Part shown: in pieces, positions 24,530 through 38,962 of the stretch
Layout: the number at the start of each line of letters is the position of its first letter
Numbering within the stretch: position 1 is the first letter of the stretch
Assembly: GCA_006503535.1 (NCBI GenBank)
Contig: QYRS01000008.1
Location: 1,116,001 to 1,180,000, forward strand
Reading direction: 5' to 3'
Origin: Arthrinium phaeospermum
Taxonomy: Eukaryota; Ascomycota; Sordariomycetes; Amphisphaeriales; Apiosporaceae
Length of the DNA stretch: 64,000 nucleotides
Position numbers and translations under genes: made by a program
Notes under the pieces: model-generated
Seen by the model: the letters and a program-made list of their open reading frames with translations, nothing else
The model's database searches: none
What the model was told of the DNA's origin: nothing

Positions 24530-25855
24530 AAAGTCAAAACCTCCAGTAGAAGAAGAGAAGGAACCTCTGAAGGCACAACAGCCATCGGAGAATGAAGGAG
24601 AAGGGTTGAGTAATACCAGTTTCAAAGCATGGGTTGGAGTTGAGGCGTAGTCATTTATTTAAAATCCGCGGTCTCATTGCTGCAGCATAACGCAGACCGT
24701 TTGATGATACCGCGTGCCGGGATCGGCCGAAGTCCTTTAGTAGGCGAATACAATTACGTTCAAAATATCTTCTGGCAATTGCTTGGTTGACTTGTGACAT
24801 TGCTTCGATATGCGATGTAGGAAATTTCCCTCCAGGCCGACTGTCCCCTTAATGGCATGATACTTCCCGTGAATGATTAATAGGTCAGTTTATTCAATCA
24901 GGTGCTATAATGAACGGAATAAATATTGTACCAATAGGATTGAGCAACCCCCGATATGTACAGTACAGCATATACAGTCTGGTGGGAGCAGCGCTTTCGC
25001 CATCAAGGGGATACACTCCAATGGCACATCTACCAATCCCTCTCCTCTTTCTGCACCAGCTGTGAAAACCCATCAGAGTCCGGGATCCGAAGAGGACTCC
25101 CCCCGCGCAGTCTATAGAGGCTTTCGCCAGCATTGAGAGTACTGTTTGGTCATCGTCCCTCACCTGATCAATCTTCTCGATGTCACGCTATGTTGGTAAG
25201 TAAGTAAGTGCTTAATACATACAAGTGACCGACTGCTCACTAGCCCACACTAAGGAAATGATATGTATACGATCCCAGGAAAGTAGGAATGGATTTGATC
25301 TTCCGAGCCGTCAAGGTTGAGCAAGCAAGGAAGAACATATCGAGTGAATACAAATCAAAAGCCTTCTTTAAACATGGGCTGGATCATTGGTTACATTTTC
25401 CCATGCCTTATCCTCGGTCCATTGTGTAAGCTCGGCTGTGTCCTAAACTTTATCATTTTGTTCACGTTGGTATGCAACCCGTTGGATGCTATTCACTGAA
25501 GACAGTTTTTATACACAAGAAACATAAGTGGGCATCAGGTAGTTTAGGTAGTCAATTGATTTTATGAAATCTATCGTAAAGGTCTTCGTCATCTGCGATA
25601 TGGCATTGGGTGCGTGGTCAGATGCCTTAAGCAAAGCCATTGGCATCTGTTGCTAACCAGCTTCCTCATGCACACGTCGATTTATTGCCTGGGTTTGGCA
25701 AAATCTACCGGGGTATTGCTCCCATGACCTCCTGCATGAACATTCGTGAGGAACCAGCTGTGATGGGCCACACGTTTCTGTCCTATGTGTAGAAGGCACC
25801 CAGGGGAAGCTAGAATACAGTCGACCAGACGTGGTCGTCAGTCGAGAAACTGGAT
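24530..25855. other. Intergenic between the small protein gene and CDC48 (convergent)
   Basis: Contains copy B of the diverged repeat (24853-25022). The rest shows no supported feature. Confidence 0.55.
24853..25022. repeat. Diverged dispersed repeat, copy B
   Basis: Partner of 23171-23332, direct orientation, ~1.7 kb apart, flanking the small protein gene at 23926-24529. Shared blocks are listed under copy A. Confidence 0.65.
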
Positions 25856-28637
<2,782 letters not shown>

Positions 28638-31243
28638 GGTGTCTGTTTGGTCGAAGGAAGGATGTTTGGTGATTAGGTACGGACGGAGAAGGACTGGCCT
28701 CGGAAGCCGTGGGGGAAATGACGGATGATGTAGTGTGCAATCGCAGTCGAGCGAGCTACACAGGTAAAGGATGGAGGAGATGGAAGGGGCGGGATGAATC
28801 TGATCCTCTGGACAGATGGGGGGGTAGATGCAAGATTTTTGTGGTTGAGTAGGGAATGGTAAGTCAAGGTTTTTGGATACAATCACCTCGAGTAGTTGAA
28901 GTGAAGTATGTATGGCTCGGCGTTTGGAGGCTCAGGTGTGCTCCAGGTACCCAGTCGGTGACGATTGCGAATGAAGCTTGGACCCTCAATTGTTGCCTTT
29001 GCCTCTTCTTCTGCCTGGGGGAGTGGTCAGCTAATAAAGGTGCTCCAGCCGGATCTATGGGTTTCTCCGCCACCTCTCAAGTTTTAGGTACCTTCCTGAA
29101 CAACTCGGTAGCTGCGTACTGAGGCCACGGTCTTCACAACGCCTAATCTGCGCTGTGCGTTAGCGAATGTTCTTTTGCTTTCTACCATCCATGGGCCTGG
29201 TCAGTTGGCGAGAATTTACTCGCTGACCAAACCAACAGTTCTCGGCGATGCGTGCGTGCGTGCGTGCGTGCATGCGTACCTACCTTTTGCTTTGGTTTTT
29301 GTTGATTGAACGACAAGCTGTGGTTGTGATTAAAGTCACGAATGGTTTATTTACTCCGATCTGCTTCGGGGTTTGTTAAAAGCTGTAAGTCGGGGAGGTG
29401 TTACGGATCAGGCTTGTATTCACTGCGCAGCAGTGTCTGATTCGTTCCGGGCTATTGAATCCAATGCTTGAACCACTCACCATCAACCATGCTGTGCTGC
29501 CATTCGAACTTCACCTGTTAATCACTGGCCGTACAACCTCTAGGCTCTTTGCCTACATATCCTTCTATCTGAACACAGTATATGATGGGTGCATGCTATA
29601 AGAAAGCCCCCATGGCTCTGTAAGACCTACCAAACAGTCCCGTTCGTAATCTTGCTTGCTGAAGACTGTACCTTGCCACTATTGCTTTGATTCAGTTACA
29701 TAGTCACCTAGGATAGAAGCGCCCTTGTTAGCAAGACTCCAGACTACATGTTTCCAGATCTAGCACCAAAAGCTGCATTATTCGGAATGTTCCCCGAGGC
29801 AGCAAGCAGCAGGGGCATTGACAAGAATGTCACCACCAAACCAGCCAGCGTTTAATCGACCGTCATAAAACGGAATAACTGCAACAAAGCCCAGTGATTA
29901 CCTACTCTTGCAGCTGCGGGCAACATACCTAACCCTTACCTATATCAATATGTAAACCTTAGTAGGGATACATGTGTATAAAATGACCTTGCACTGCCAA
30001 GGCGCTGGACTTCAGCTGTGTTAGGTAATGGCAGTCTACTGGGTACGGAGTATTCATTCCCCATACTACAGTTCACCCCTCGACCCCTCGACCGTTATCA
30101 GAAGACCGATTCTCACCAGCATCATCTCCGCATTTGCCGATAAGTTGCTCTAGCACAGACAGGTCTGGATTTAGCATGTCCAAGAGGCTCCTCCGTTCTC
30201 ATTGGCAGGGTTGAGGACGAATAGCATGCGTGACCGCTCCATGCAGCCGCCCTGCAGAAGAACCTATGCAGTGAATCCATAATTGAAATGACATCAGAGG
30301 GGTTGTCCCGCATGGGCCTCACTTTGGCGAGCTTCACTTTTCTTTTTAACCTTCAAGGCTAGGTGCAATTCCGGCTTCATCTTGGATGAGATATTTTTTC
30401 GCCTGAGAAGCAACGCGGTATTCTTTGCGATTAGTACAAGATCTCCCAGGCATCTGACAGCGCCTCTCGGTACCAATGAGAGCCATCTATTATTGTTGAC
30501 ATATCGTAGCTTTGGAGCCTTCTGCTCTCAGACCTGCAGCTCTGGATGTAAAGACCCCGCAAAGGAGTGCTGCCATTGCAACGAATGTCCACAAACGGTG
30601 GGGTTCATGATAAGCAACTTGCTAGGGAGGGTCATGAGCAGATGAGCAGAGTGGCATGGGAGCATGGGCTACTTGGGAAGAGTTGAAAAGCTACTTGACT
30701 CAATGGCTCGGTATCAAGCAGTTTCGCATTGAGAGATCGTCCTCTTCCAGGTCACTCCCTAGCAGATGCAATGCCCTGCTTCGAGATCTCGTTCTTCTCC
30801 AGAGTCTCCACCAATTATCGCGGACCCAGAGCCGGCTATCCATAGCCTCTGTCCACCCTTGGAGCTAACCGCAGGTGATCCTAATGTGCATACAATCAGA
30901 GCAGCTGTGTTGATTTTTCTTATTATTTGCTGCCATTACTAAATCCGGCGCATTCTCTGCTCGCGTGTGTATCGCAAGCCTGTCAAGCTGATATATATTT
31001 CCCCAGGTCCGTTTCGGGCCATATTTTATCGTTATGGTCGTTGGTTCTTCTCAAACCTGGGAACATATGGTGTGACCTTGGAAAATTCTACACCTTCATG
31101 CAGCGTTGCCACTGACTCAACTTGCATAACCCCCTTGGCTTGCCCACCTACATTATCTTGGCCAGAGCCGCCGGTTTTCTGTTCTTGTGTTTGGTCTGTC
31201 GCAAAAGGCGCCACTACTGTGTCGCAATATATCTGAAGAAGCC
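28638..31243. other. Intergenic between divergent CDC48 and amino-acid transporter
   Basis: About 2.6 kb. Contains a TGCG tetranucleotide repeat (29249-29276). Frames in 30100-31200 are short and unsupported. Promoters of both flanking genes lie here. Confidence 0.55.
29249..29276. repeat. Tetranucleotide microsatellite (TGCG)n
   Basis: Five to six TGCG units, with one CATG interruption near the right end, ~0.6 kb upstream of CDC48. Confidence 0.85.
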
Positions 31244-33579
31244 ATGGCCTCAAGACAGCCCACGAATTGGGATGATTATCATCGCGGAGCTTCGCCAGGC
31301 AGAACTGGCAGCACTTCCTCGCTTGGGCAAAGCAGCAGCGTCCAGTTTGAGGAACAGAGCCTTCTTCATGGCGAAAATCGCTCTTCTCAAGGGGAGAATT
31401 GGCCGAACCGTGTTCGCCGACGGTATGTCCTGGCGCACTGAGCTTTGCTTTCCCGTGTCTAACCCTCTGCTAGGTCGTCTGTCACGAATAGGTTAGCTGC
31501 GATCACCGAGATTGGCGGAGTCAACAGCTTGAGGTCTTTCACCCGAAGCTGGCAGCGTGCAGCTGCCTTCCCGGAAGTTATCCCACAGCGACCCGCGTTC
31601 GTATTCGCCCCCGACCAAGAGCCCGTCCAAACAGACCCTATCACCTACGGCAGAGGCGATGTAGAGAATGTCGCCCCTCAGACGTCCTTGCTCAGACAGC
31701 ACCTTGAGACCACGGGCTCCGAGAATGCCATTGACGACGAAGAGACGGGACCTTCGGCCACCACCCCTCCTCTACTCCCGCATCGACGGAGCAGCGAACG
31801 GAAAGGGCTTGGAAACGAGTTGTCTCGTGTCATATCGCCCTCGAACTCTGTGCGAAGCCGCGGATCGATATTTGAAATCCAGCCTCACCTAGCAACACCC
31901 CCTATTGTGGGTAGCTTTTCATCCTACAGGTCTTATGGTACTGTCGAATCCGATGTCAGTCGTCAGTCTATGGCCCATGCTGGGGAGCTCTGGCGTCAGC
32001 AACAAGAAGCCGGTGGGGACGTCCCTGAGGGAGGTCGCCCTGCGATTCTGGTAAAGGAGGTAGAGCAGGAAGATGGCAAAATCGTCTTGGCCGTGTCCGG
32101 GCAGTCCACCTTGCCTCAGACCGTTGTCAATTCCACAAAGTAGGTCCTCGCTGTTCCAGTTGCCCAGCTATCCAAAACCATCTGACATTCCTTGGTAGCG
32201 TTCTTATTGGAGTCGGCCTTCTCAGCTTACCCATCGGCCTCAAATACGCAGGATGGCTGTGCGGAATGATTGCACTAGCTCTATGTGCTGCTGTCACGAG
32301 CTGGACGGCCAGGATCCTCTCGCGATGCATGGACCTTGATCCTACCGTTATCACGTTCTCCGACATCGCATACATATCCTTCGGTAGGAAGGCTCGTATT
32401 ATAACGAGTGTGCTGTTCACGCTTGAACTTCTTGCCGCATGTGTTGCATTGATCGTTCTATTTGCCGATTCTTTGGATCTTCTGTTACCTCATACTCTGT
32501 CGGTGACTCAGTGGAAAATCGTCTGCACGCTCATCTTGATACCCCTGCAATTTGCGCCCCTTCGTGTTCTCAGTTTCACGAGTTTCGTTGGAATCGTCTG
32601 CGTCTTCAGCAGTGAGTTATCCACAAAGCCCCTCGCATGTATTTCTACTGACATTTAGCAGTTGCCATCATCGTGATTGTGGATGGACTATTGAAACCGA
32701 CCACTCCCGGGTCTCTCATCCAACCTGCGATGACATACATTTTCCCGGAAAATTGGCTGACTTTGCCACTGTCCTTTGGTCTGCTCATGTCGCCATGGGG
32801 CGGCCACAGTGTTTTCCCAAATGTAGGCTGAATACCTCCTGAGATGCGGAGAACCTGAAGACTAATATTCTCCAGATCTACCGTGACATGCGCCACCCGT
32901 ATCGTTACAAGGAGGCTGTCACCATCACCTTCACGTTCACCTACCTCATTGATGCCGCCGTCGCAGTCGTCGGCTACATCATGTTCGGTGACGGAGTGCG
33001 TGACGCAATCACATCCAACCTGCTCAGAACCACCGGCTACCCCCAGGCGCTCAACGTGCTGTTGGTTATCTTCATCTCGATTATTCCACTGACCAAGATT
33101 CCACTCAACGCACAACCCATTGTTACTACCCTAGAACTCCTGGCCGGTCTGCGAACACAAGTCGTGGCCGATGACTCCATTCTTGTTGGAAGGTCCAGCG
33201 TCTTCAGGGGATTTATGAAGATCTTCCTTCGAATATTTACCCTGATCGTGTTCCTGGTCATTGCGATTGCATTCCCGGCCTTTGATACGATCATGGCTTT
33301 CATGGGTAGTGCTCTTTGCTACACCATCTGCGTTACGTAAGTTACCCCTGGCATTGATCCTGCAAAATAGAGGCAGCTATTGACTAACGATACAATCTAC
33401 TCAGTCTGCCATTGGCCTTCTACCTCAAACTGTTTGGCCACGAGTTGAGTAACAAGGAGCGCGCCTTGACGTGGACTACCATGATCATCTCGTTCGTGCT
33501 TTCGGTCGTTGGCACCGTTTGGGCATTCCTGCCGAAGCATTTGATTGGCGCAGATGCGAGCATTGCGTCTTCTCAGTAA
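31244..33579 (+). CDS. Vacuolar amino-acid transporter, Avt1-like (AAAP family)
   Basis: Proton-coupled amino-acid carrier of the vacuolar membrane. Exons 31244-31422, 31474-32139, 32199-32611, 32662-32822, 32876-33336 and 33405-33579; introns of 50-68 bp; 684 residues. A ~290-residue hydrophilic N-terminal region (ITEIGGVNSLRSFTRSWQRAAAFPEV, Ser-rich, with a TPPLLPHRRSS patch) precedes the membrane domain. That domain opens with NVLIGVGLLSLPIGLKYAGW, the AAAP signature, then continues with about ten more spans, including SPWGGHSVFPNIYRDMRHP and IPLTKIPLNAQPI. This layout matches S. cerevisiae Avt1 (long soluble N terminus plus 11 spans). Avt1 imports neutral amino acids into the vacuole; the substrate here is inferred. 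The start is supported by the consistent frame through a 51-bp first intron. Confidence 0.9.
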
Positions 33580-34375
33580 ACTATATCGTTGTGGCAATGA
33601 TTTCGGATTATGTGACCATGATGGGATATGATGTGTTTCCATACCATTTTAGCATCTGCATTGGTCGTTTGGTCGAGCTTCGCATATGCGTATAAACCTC
33701 TGTCTTTAATATAGCAGGCATGTTAGTCGATGAAGGAACGTAATTAACCAAAATCCAAGATTTCAAGATACCTAACCTATGAATCTCAAGAGTGAATCTG
33801 CCTGTACGCGTTTACTCTATACCGGTACACCAGAAACAGCAGCCAAACTGTAGCAGAGGAAGTCTACCGGGGCTTACCTCTTGAGCCCAACAGAAATCTT
33901 GCTTGGCCATATTATATATGCTAATTGCTTGCGCCAGTGGTGACTCCCATGCTGTTTGGAGACAAGTATATTATATACATGGCTCTTTGTTCCGCTATTG
34001 GTTCATGTTTGGCTGTATGGGGTATGTCTATGTATGTAGACAGAGCAGTAGACAGAGGCCCGCAAGAGAGGAGCGAGTGGATAGTGTGGAGTCATTTTGG
34101 CCAATGCTTGGCGGGCTACATCATAAGCCCGTGCATTAAAAAAAAATTACCTTCAGGCGGGCTACATACTTCTCGAAACCGCGTCTCGCTAATCAGCGCG
34201 AAACTCTTTAAAAAAGTGGCGTATGCATTTTAGATACCAATCGTCGCTGACAGCGTACGTACAGCCAGCTTTCTTCTTTTCCTCGGATTGTGCATCGTCC
34301 CGGTGCATGTCAAATATCCATTTCGAATCCAGCATGCTATGAAACATCACCCAGCGAACGTACCCGCTCAACCTC
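33580..34375. other. Intergenic between transporter and SWC2
   Basis: About 0.8 kb with tandemly arranged + strand neighbours; presumably transporter 3' flank and SWC2 promoter. An A-run lies at 34138-34147. Nothing else supported. Confidence 0.55.
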
Positions 34376-37238
34376 ATGGCGACCGAAGAAGAGGACCAGC
34401 GCATGTCGCTGGACCAGATCGAGGATGCAGACAGCTCCGATTCGAGTAGCGAAGATGGGGATCCCCGCGAAGCAACGGAGACGGAGGAACAGCCGGTAGA
34501 ATGGCTAGCCACCAGTCGAGCAAAACGATCAACTGCCGGAAACCGCATGAAGTCGATGTTGGCTGTCGAAGAGCCCGACGACGAACTCGAACTCCTGTTT
34601 GCCGAAGATGGCGAGGACGGCGGCTTTACAGACGTTGATGAAGATGCATCCGACGTGCAGATGGACTCGTCATCCGACGACGAGGACGCTCACGAGAATG
34701 CCGACGAGGACGAGGGCGAAAAGGAATTAGCACGACAAGCTCGTGAGAGCAAGCAGGCGGCGCGGAAACGCAAGGCACAAGAGGCAATACCGTTGAAATT
34801 CCGCAAGAAAGTGAAGATCAATACAGACACGACGAGCTCGGTAACCACCACGCCAGCACCACGGCCGAAGAGGAAATCGGAGCGCGCGAGCTGGTTGCCA
34901 TCCACTGCAGACATGCCAACCCGAGCGTCCAAGCGTGAAACCACCATGCTCAGCAAGGAGCAGCTGCATCAGCAAATGTTGGAGCGAGAAGCGAAACGGC
35001 TCAAGCAGGTGGATGCAATGGAGCGCAAGGCCAAGAAGATGGAGGCCCTCAAAAAGCCCCCCATGACCCAGGCCGAGCGTCTCGCAGAGGCTGCCCTGGT
35101 TGAGAAGAGGAACGCTAAGAGCCTGAATAGGTGGGAAGAAGCTGAGAAGCAGAGGGAGGCCGAGCGGCTGGCCAAGCTGGCTGCGTTGAACAATCGGCAG
35201 CTTAGCGGACCAGTAGTCACATTCTGGAGTGGCGTGGGGGAATGGATAGACGGCAAACTGAAGCACGTCGGCAAGATTGTCACGATCGAGGAGAAGCCAG
35301 TGGTGACGAAGAAGAAGCGTACATCCACTGCAGGCGTCGACGCAGCAGAACCACCCAGCAAGGATGAAGAGGGCAAAGAGACAGGCCAGAAAGCCGAAAC
35401 AGAAACGCCCGTACAGAAGCTAGAGACGACCCAAGCAACAGTAGCAGAAACTATTTCGGAGCCAGCAGAGACCAAGGAGAAAACGGTGCCGGCTGAAAAA
35501 GAAGCGGACAGCAATTCCATTTCGCGCCCGCCCTCTCAGCCAACCGATGAACAAGTCGTTCCGTCAAAAGATGTGCCACAAGAGGATTCACAAGAACCAC
35601 AACCGCAACGGAACCCGGTTTCTCCTCAACCCAAAGTCACGGCCCATGAGACGGACCAAAAAGACCAGCCGCGGCCATCCCTTGAGAAACCGGTGCAGCC
35701 CAAGCCCGCAGAGCTCAAGGCCCCGGATATGAAACCCCCAGACATTAAACCCCTGGATTCGGGTCTATACACCACCAGCATGTTCGCACCGCCTGCTCAG
35801 TTGCCAGTTATGAAGCCCCCCGAGATGAAGCCGCCGACGAATAGTTTCTTGGCGCCACCCCCGGGGGCCACACAGAGTGGGCTATCTATGCCAGTGCTGG
35901 GCTATTCATCACCCTCTCCAATGGGGCCCAATTCTTCAAATGTGCTGGCACCGCCAATGTCGGCACCTAGACAATCACCTCTGGCAGCCCCCCAGCCTGA
36001 TACACGACCTTCTCCAGCACCCCCGGCACCCTCAGTGCCCTCGGCAGCCCCGGCACCGACACCGCCTCAACTCCCAGCAGCACAGACGCCATCTGCCCCT
36101 AAACCTCCAGCCCCGCATCCGCCACCGACGAAAACACCAAGCAGCTCTAGTTCTAAACCTGTGCCATCGCATACTGGCAGGTCAAAGGGGCATGCGCAGA
36201 AGGAAAAGGCGTCGCCACCGCCGCGGCCCCCTACGCCCCCTCCCAACGGCAAAGCCACCAGGAATTGCATCCTCCTCCAGAACTTCAACGAAAATGCCAT
36301 TAGCCAGAAGCATGTGCAGAACCGTATTCTGTTCGGGAAGGAGATGTCAAAGCTGGCCAGTAAGTTATCCCAGAAGAGCATATTGAAGATACGTTGAGGT
36401 CTAACATAAATCAGAGCCTGGACCTGCGCCTCGCTGCGTTATCACAAATCATCTGGCACGCTACAAGGATCCTGAGACAGGCTTGCCGTACTACAACAGT
36501 CATGCATACAAACAGATTCAGAAACTGAAGCAAGGCGACTACAAGTGGAGTCAGCTGGTAGGCGCTTGGGTGGGAAGCGGTTCCCTGGCAGCCACAGGCG
36601 TCCCGGCGAGGTTTCTTGACCCAGATGCTCCAGCGCCTCCCAAGGTTGAGGCCCAACAGCCCGCCGTTCCTGGGGAAAAGAAACCGGAAGAAGCGAGCCA
36701 AGGAAAACAAAGAGAGGCTGCGCCGTTGACACCAGCTGCACCAGCTGCACCAGCCGCGCCAGCAACACCGACTGGGGCAGCTCAGGCTACCCCTTCGGGT
36801 GTGATGCCGAGCAGCACGTCCAGTGTCAGCTTGAGCAGTACAACAGAGGCAACCCAAAGTAAGCCAGCCGGGCCAGCCACGGCCCCTGTCACACGGCCGC
36901 CCGCAGAAACGCAGGCTCAGGCTGGGACAAGCAACCACCCTCCGCCAGTTGCTCCTGTTACAGAGAAGACTGCACCGGCGATACATCATTCTACCTCGAA
37001 AGATGTAAATTCCGAAGCGAGCGGCCCGTTGAGTCTGAATGCGCCTGTAGCACTTGTGGAATCCGGCCCGGTTCGCTCTACCACATCCCCGGCTGATCCT
37101 ACAACTCCAAACCCTTCAAAGACATCGCCTGCGAGCACAGCTGCGCCTGCGCCAATACCCGCGTCGGAGGTGGCCCAGGAGGCAGAGGCACCTTCATCGG
37201 CGTCTCCTGTACAGACCACTGCTGCGGTTCAGCAATAA
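34376..37238 (+). CDS. SWC2: SWR1 complex subunit Swc2/Vps72 (YL1 family)
   Basis: Histone H2A.Z-H2B chaperone subunit of the SWR1 remodeller, nuclear. Exons 34376-36359 and 36415-37238, one 55-bp intron; 935 residues. The N-terminal YL1 domain has EWLATSRAKRSTAGNRMKSM, then the acidic DDELELLFAEDGEDGGFTDVDED, which is the H2A.Z-binding part, followed by basic KRKAQEAIPLKFRKKVKI. A long charged helix and GPVVTFWSGVGEWIDG follow. The C-terminal YL1_C domain spans the intron: CILLQNFNENAIS, LAKPGPAPRCVITNHLARYKDPETG and LPYYNSHAYKQIQKL. Between them lies ~300 residues of Pro/Ala/Lys-rich low complexity, and another ~190-residue Ala/Pro/Thr/Ser-rich tail follows. The protein is therefore longer than yeast Swc2. 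The conserved domains are intact. Confidence 0.93.
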
Positions 37239-37403
37239 AGGTTGAGACATCATTTACGGATGTATTATTATACGCATAGCTTGATACCCACTTCGATAAC
37301 GAAGACATTTTCTGTACCAACGCCAAAAACTCCCATGACTCCGTCCCATGAATGCCATTTCCATCGTGAAACTCGAAGATCGCTCTTACTGCAACGCAAA
37401 AAT

Positions 37404-37815
37404 CTACCTCTTCTTGTTCTTGGTAACGCGATCCCCGTACTTGCGGAACACAATCTTGGAGGGCTTCTTGTGCTTCTCGATACGCTTCCTTTCGCTGCGC
37501 TTGCTCGGCGGTTTGGCGTCAACCTCCATTGTGGCTGGATATCTGTTAGCACGGGTTTCGCAAGCCAGAAAGAGCATTGGGGGAAAGCCTACCAGCGTCA
37601 GGGGCAGTCTCGGATGCCTGTTCGGTCGCATTGGCCTCTTCGGCCTCTTCGACAGGCTTCATCTCGACCTCGGGGGTGGGCTTGGGCTGGGCTGCGATCT
37701 CGCGCATCTTGGCCGAGAGGCGCTCGAGGCGGGCAGCCTCGACGGGGCCGAAGACATTGCGCTTGAGGCGCTGGTTGTTGGCCTTTATCGTGCTGGCTCT
37801 GGAACTTTTCGCCAT
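37404..37815 (-). CDS. Small basic nucleolar-type protein, DUF2423 (UPF0642)
   Basis: Exons 37815-37593 and 37534-37404, one 58-bp phase-1 intron; 117 residues. MAKSSRASTIKANNQRLKRNVFGPVEAARLERLSAKMREI is the DUF2423 N-terminal block seen in fungal homologues of yeast YBL028C. An acidic Glu/Ala/Thr linker follows, and the second exon encodes MEVDAKPPSKRSERKRIEKHKKPSKIVFRKYGDRVTKNKKR-type basic sequence (given here only as its general nature: Lys/Arg-rich). Such proteins localise to the nucleolus and are thought to assist ribosome biogenesis; the exact function is unknown. It is convergent with SWC2, only 165 bp from its stop. The acceptor was chosen because only the more 3' of two AGs keeps the frame. 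Confidence 0.88.
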
Positions 37816-38882
37816 TGCTGCGGTTTGAGGGGTAGTTTTTTCTTATATTTGGGTTTCAGGCGACGACTTTTTCGGATCGCAAATACAAACAACGGCAGTG
37901 CATGTAACAACTCTTAGGGGCGGTCGAAGAATTTGGCCTGGTCGACTCAAAACTTTCTGATCTCTGCTTGCGAAAAAAGAAGCGCTAATCTAATCGAACA
38001 AAACTCTAGCGGCAGGCGGTATGCATGGTGGGGCATCTCTTGGAATGGTGGGCGGCGGTCCCTTGAAATGGGAGGAAAAGAAGAAGGGACAAAAAAAGGA
38101 CGGAGATGCACGTAACCGCTCCGATGACTCTAACCAAATGGGGTAATCAGTCATTCATGGCAGGCAGGCATTCTAAAAGAAGAGCGGAATTACCATCCTG
38201 CCCATGTTCAGTCCAGGCTGGAAATACAGCACCCATCCAGCGGCCGCAGGAATAAACTGTACTTTCTCCATTAACAGCACCTGTCGTGATTATTCCACTT
38301 GCTCCAGATCACGACAGTGGGACAAACGAACACCACTGGAACAATATTCTGTAGAACTGCCTATTCTGGAGGAGACCTGATCGGTTTATTCTCGCGGGGG
38401 ATTGCCAGACCTAGAGGTAACATTACCTGGGTTGATGTGTAACACTTTAGGTACCGAACTGCAGTAACCCAAGGCCCAGCTCCCAAGGTAATAACCACGA
38501 CCGATCCGACGTGACGCCAACCAGGCTGTCATGCCTGCAAAAGACGACAACGACAACGACAGTGGCAACCACGTTTCCAGCACCCGTCGCGCCTGTCTCC
38601 GATTGTTGAACTTAGGTAAATAGGTGCCTGTCCATTCGTAGTACCTATGTTTTTGCTCTCAGTCGTGTAGTTCTCCAAGCTAATCAACGCCATGCGACTC
38701 CGTTTAAAGGCCTTTTGAAGTTGGACGTTTAAATCGCCAAATCGATCGCCAACTCGCTGCCGAATTTCCTGGGAAGTGAGCAGCATCCGACCTGACTGAC
38801 CTGAGGGAAACCGCCAACCTACGCCGCCGAGCCTTCCTAATGAGGCACCCAACCCAGATAATAGCCTGCCTAGGTCCGAGGT

Positions 38883-38914
<32 letters not shown>

Positions 38915-38962
38915 CAGCAGACAGCAGCAGACAGCAACAGCAACAGCAACGCAACAGCAATA
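37816..38962. other. Divergent promoter region between DUF2423 gene and SIZ1
   Basis: About 1.1 kb shared upstream region. The last ~80 bp is a CAG/CAA-rich tract that runs up to the SIZ1 start codon. Confidence 0.6.
38883..38961. repeat. CAG/CAA triplet tract in the SIZ1 leader
   Basis: About ten uninterrupted AGC units (38883-38911), then GTAGCAGCAGACAGCAGCAGACAG and CAACAG-type units up to the ATG at 38963. It lies immediately 5' of the start codon and, if transcribed, forms the end of the 5' leader. Confidence 0.9.
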
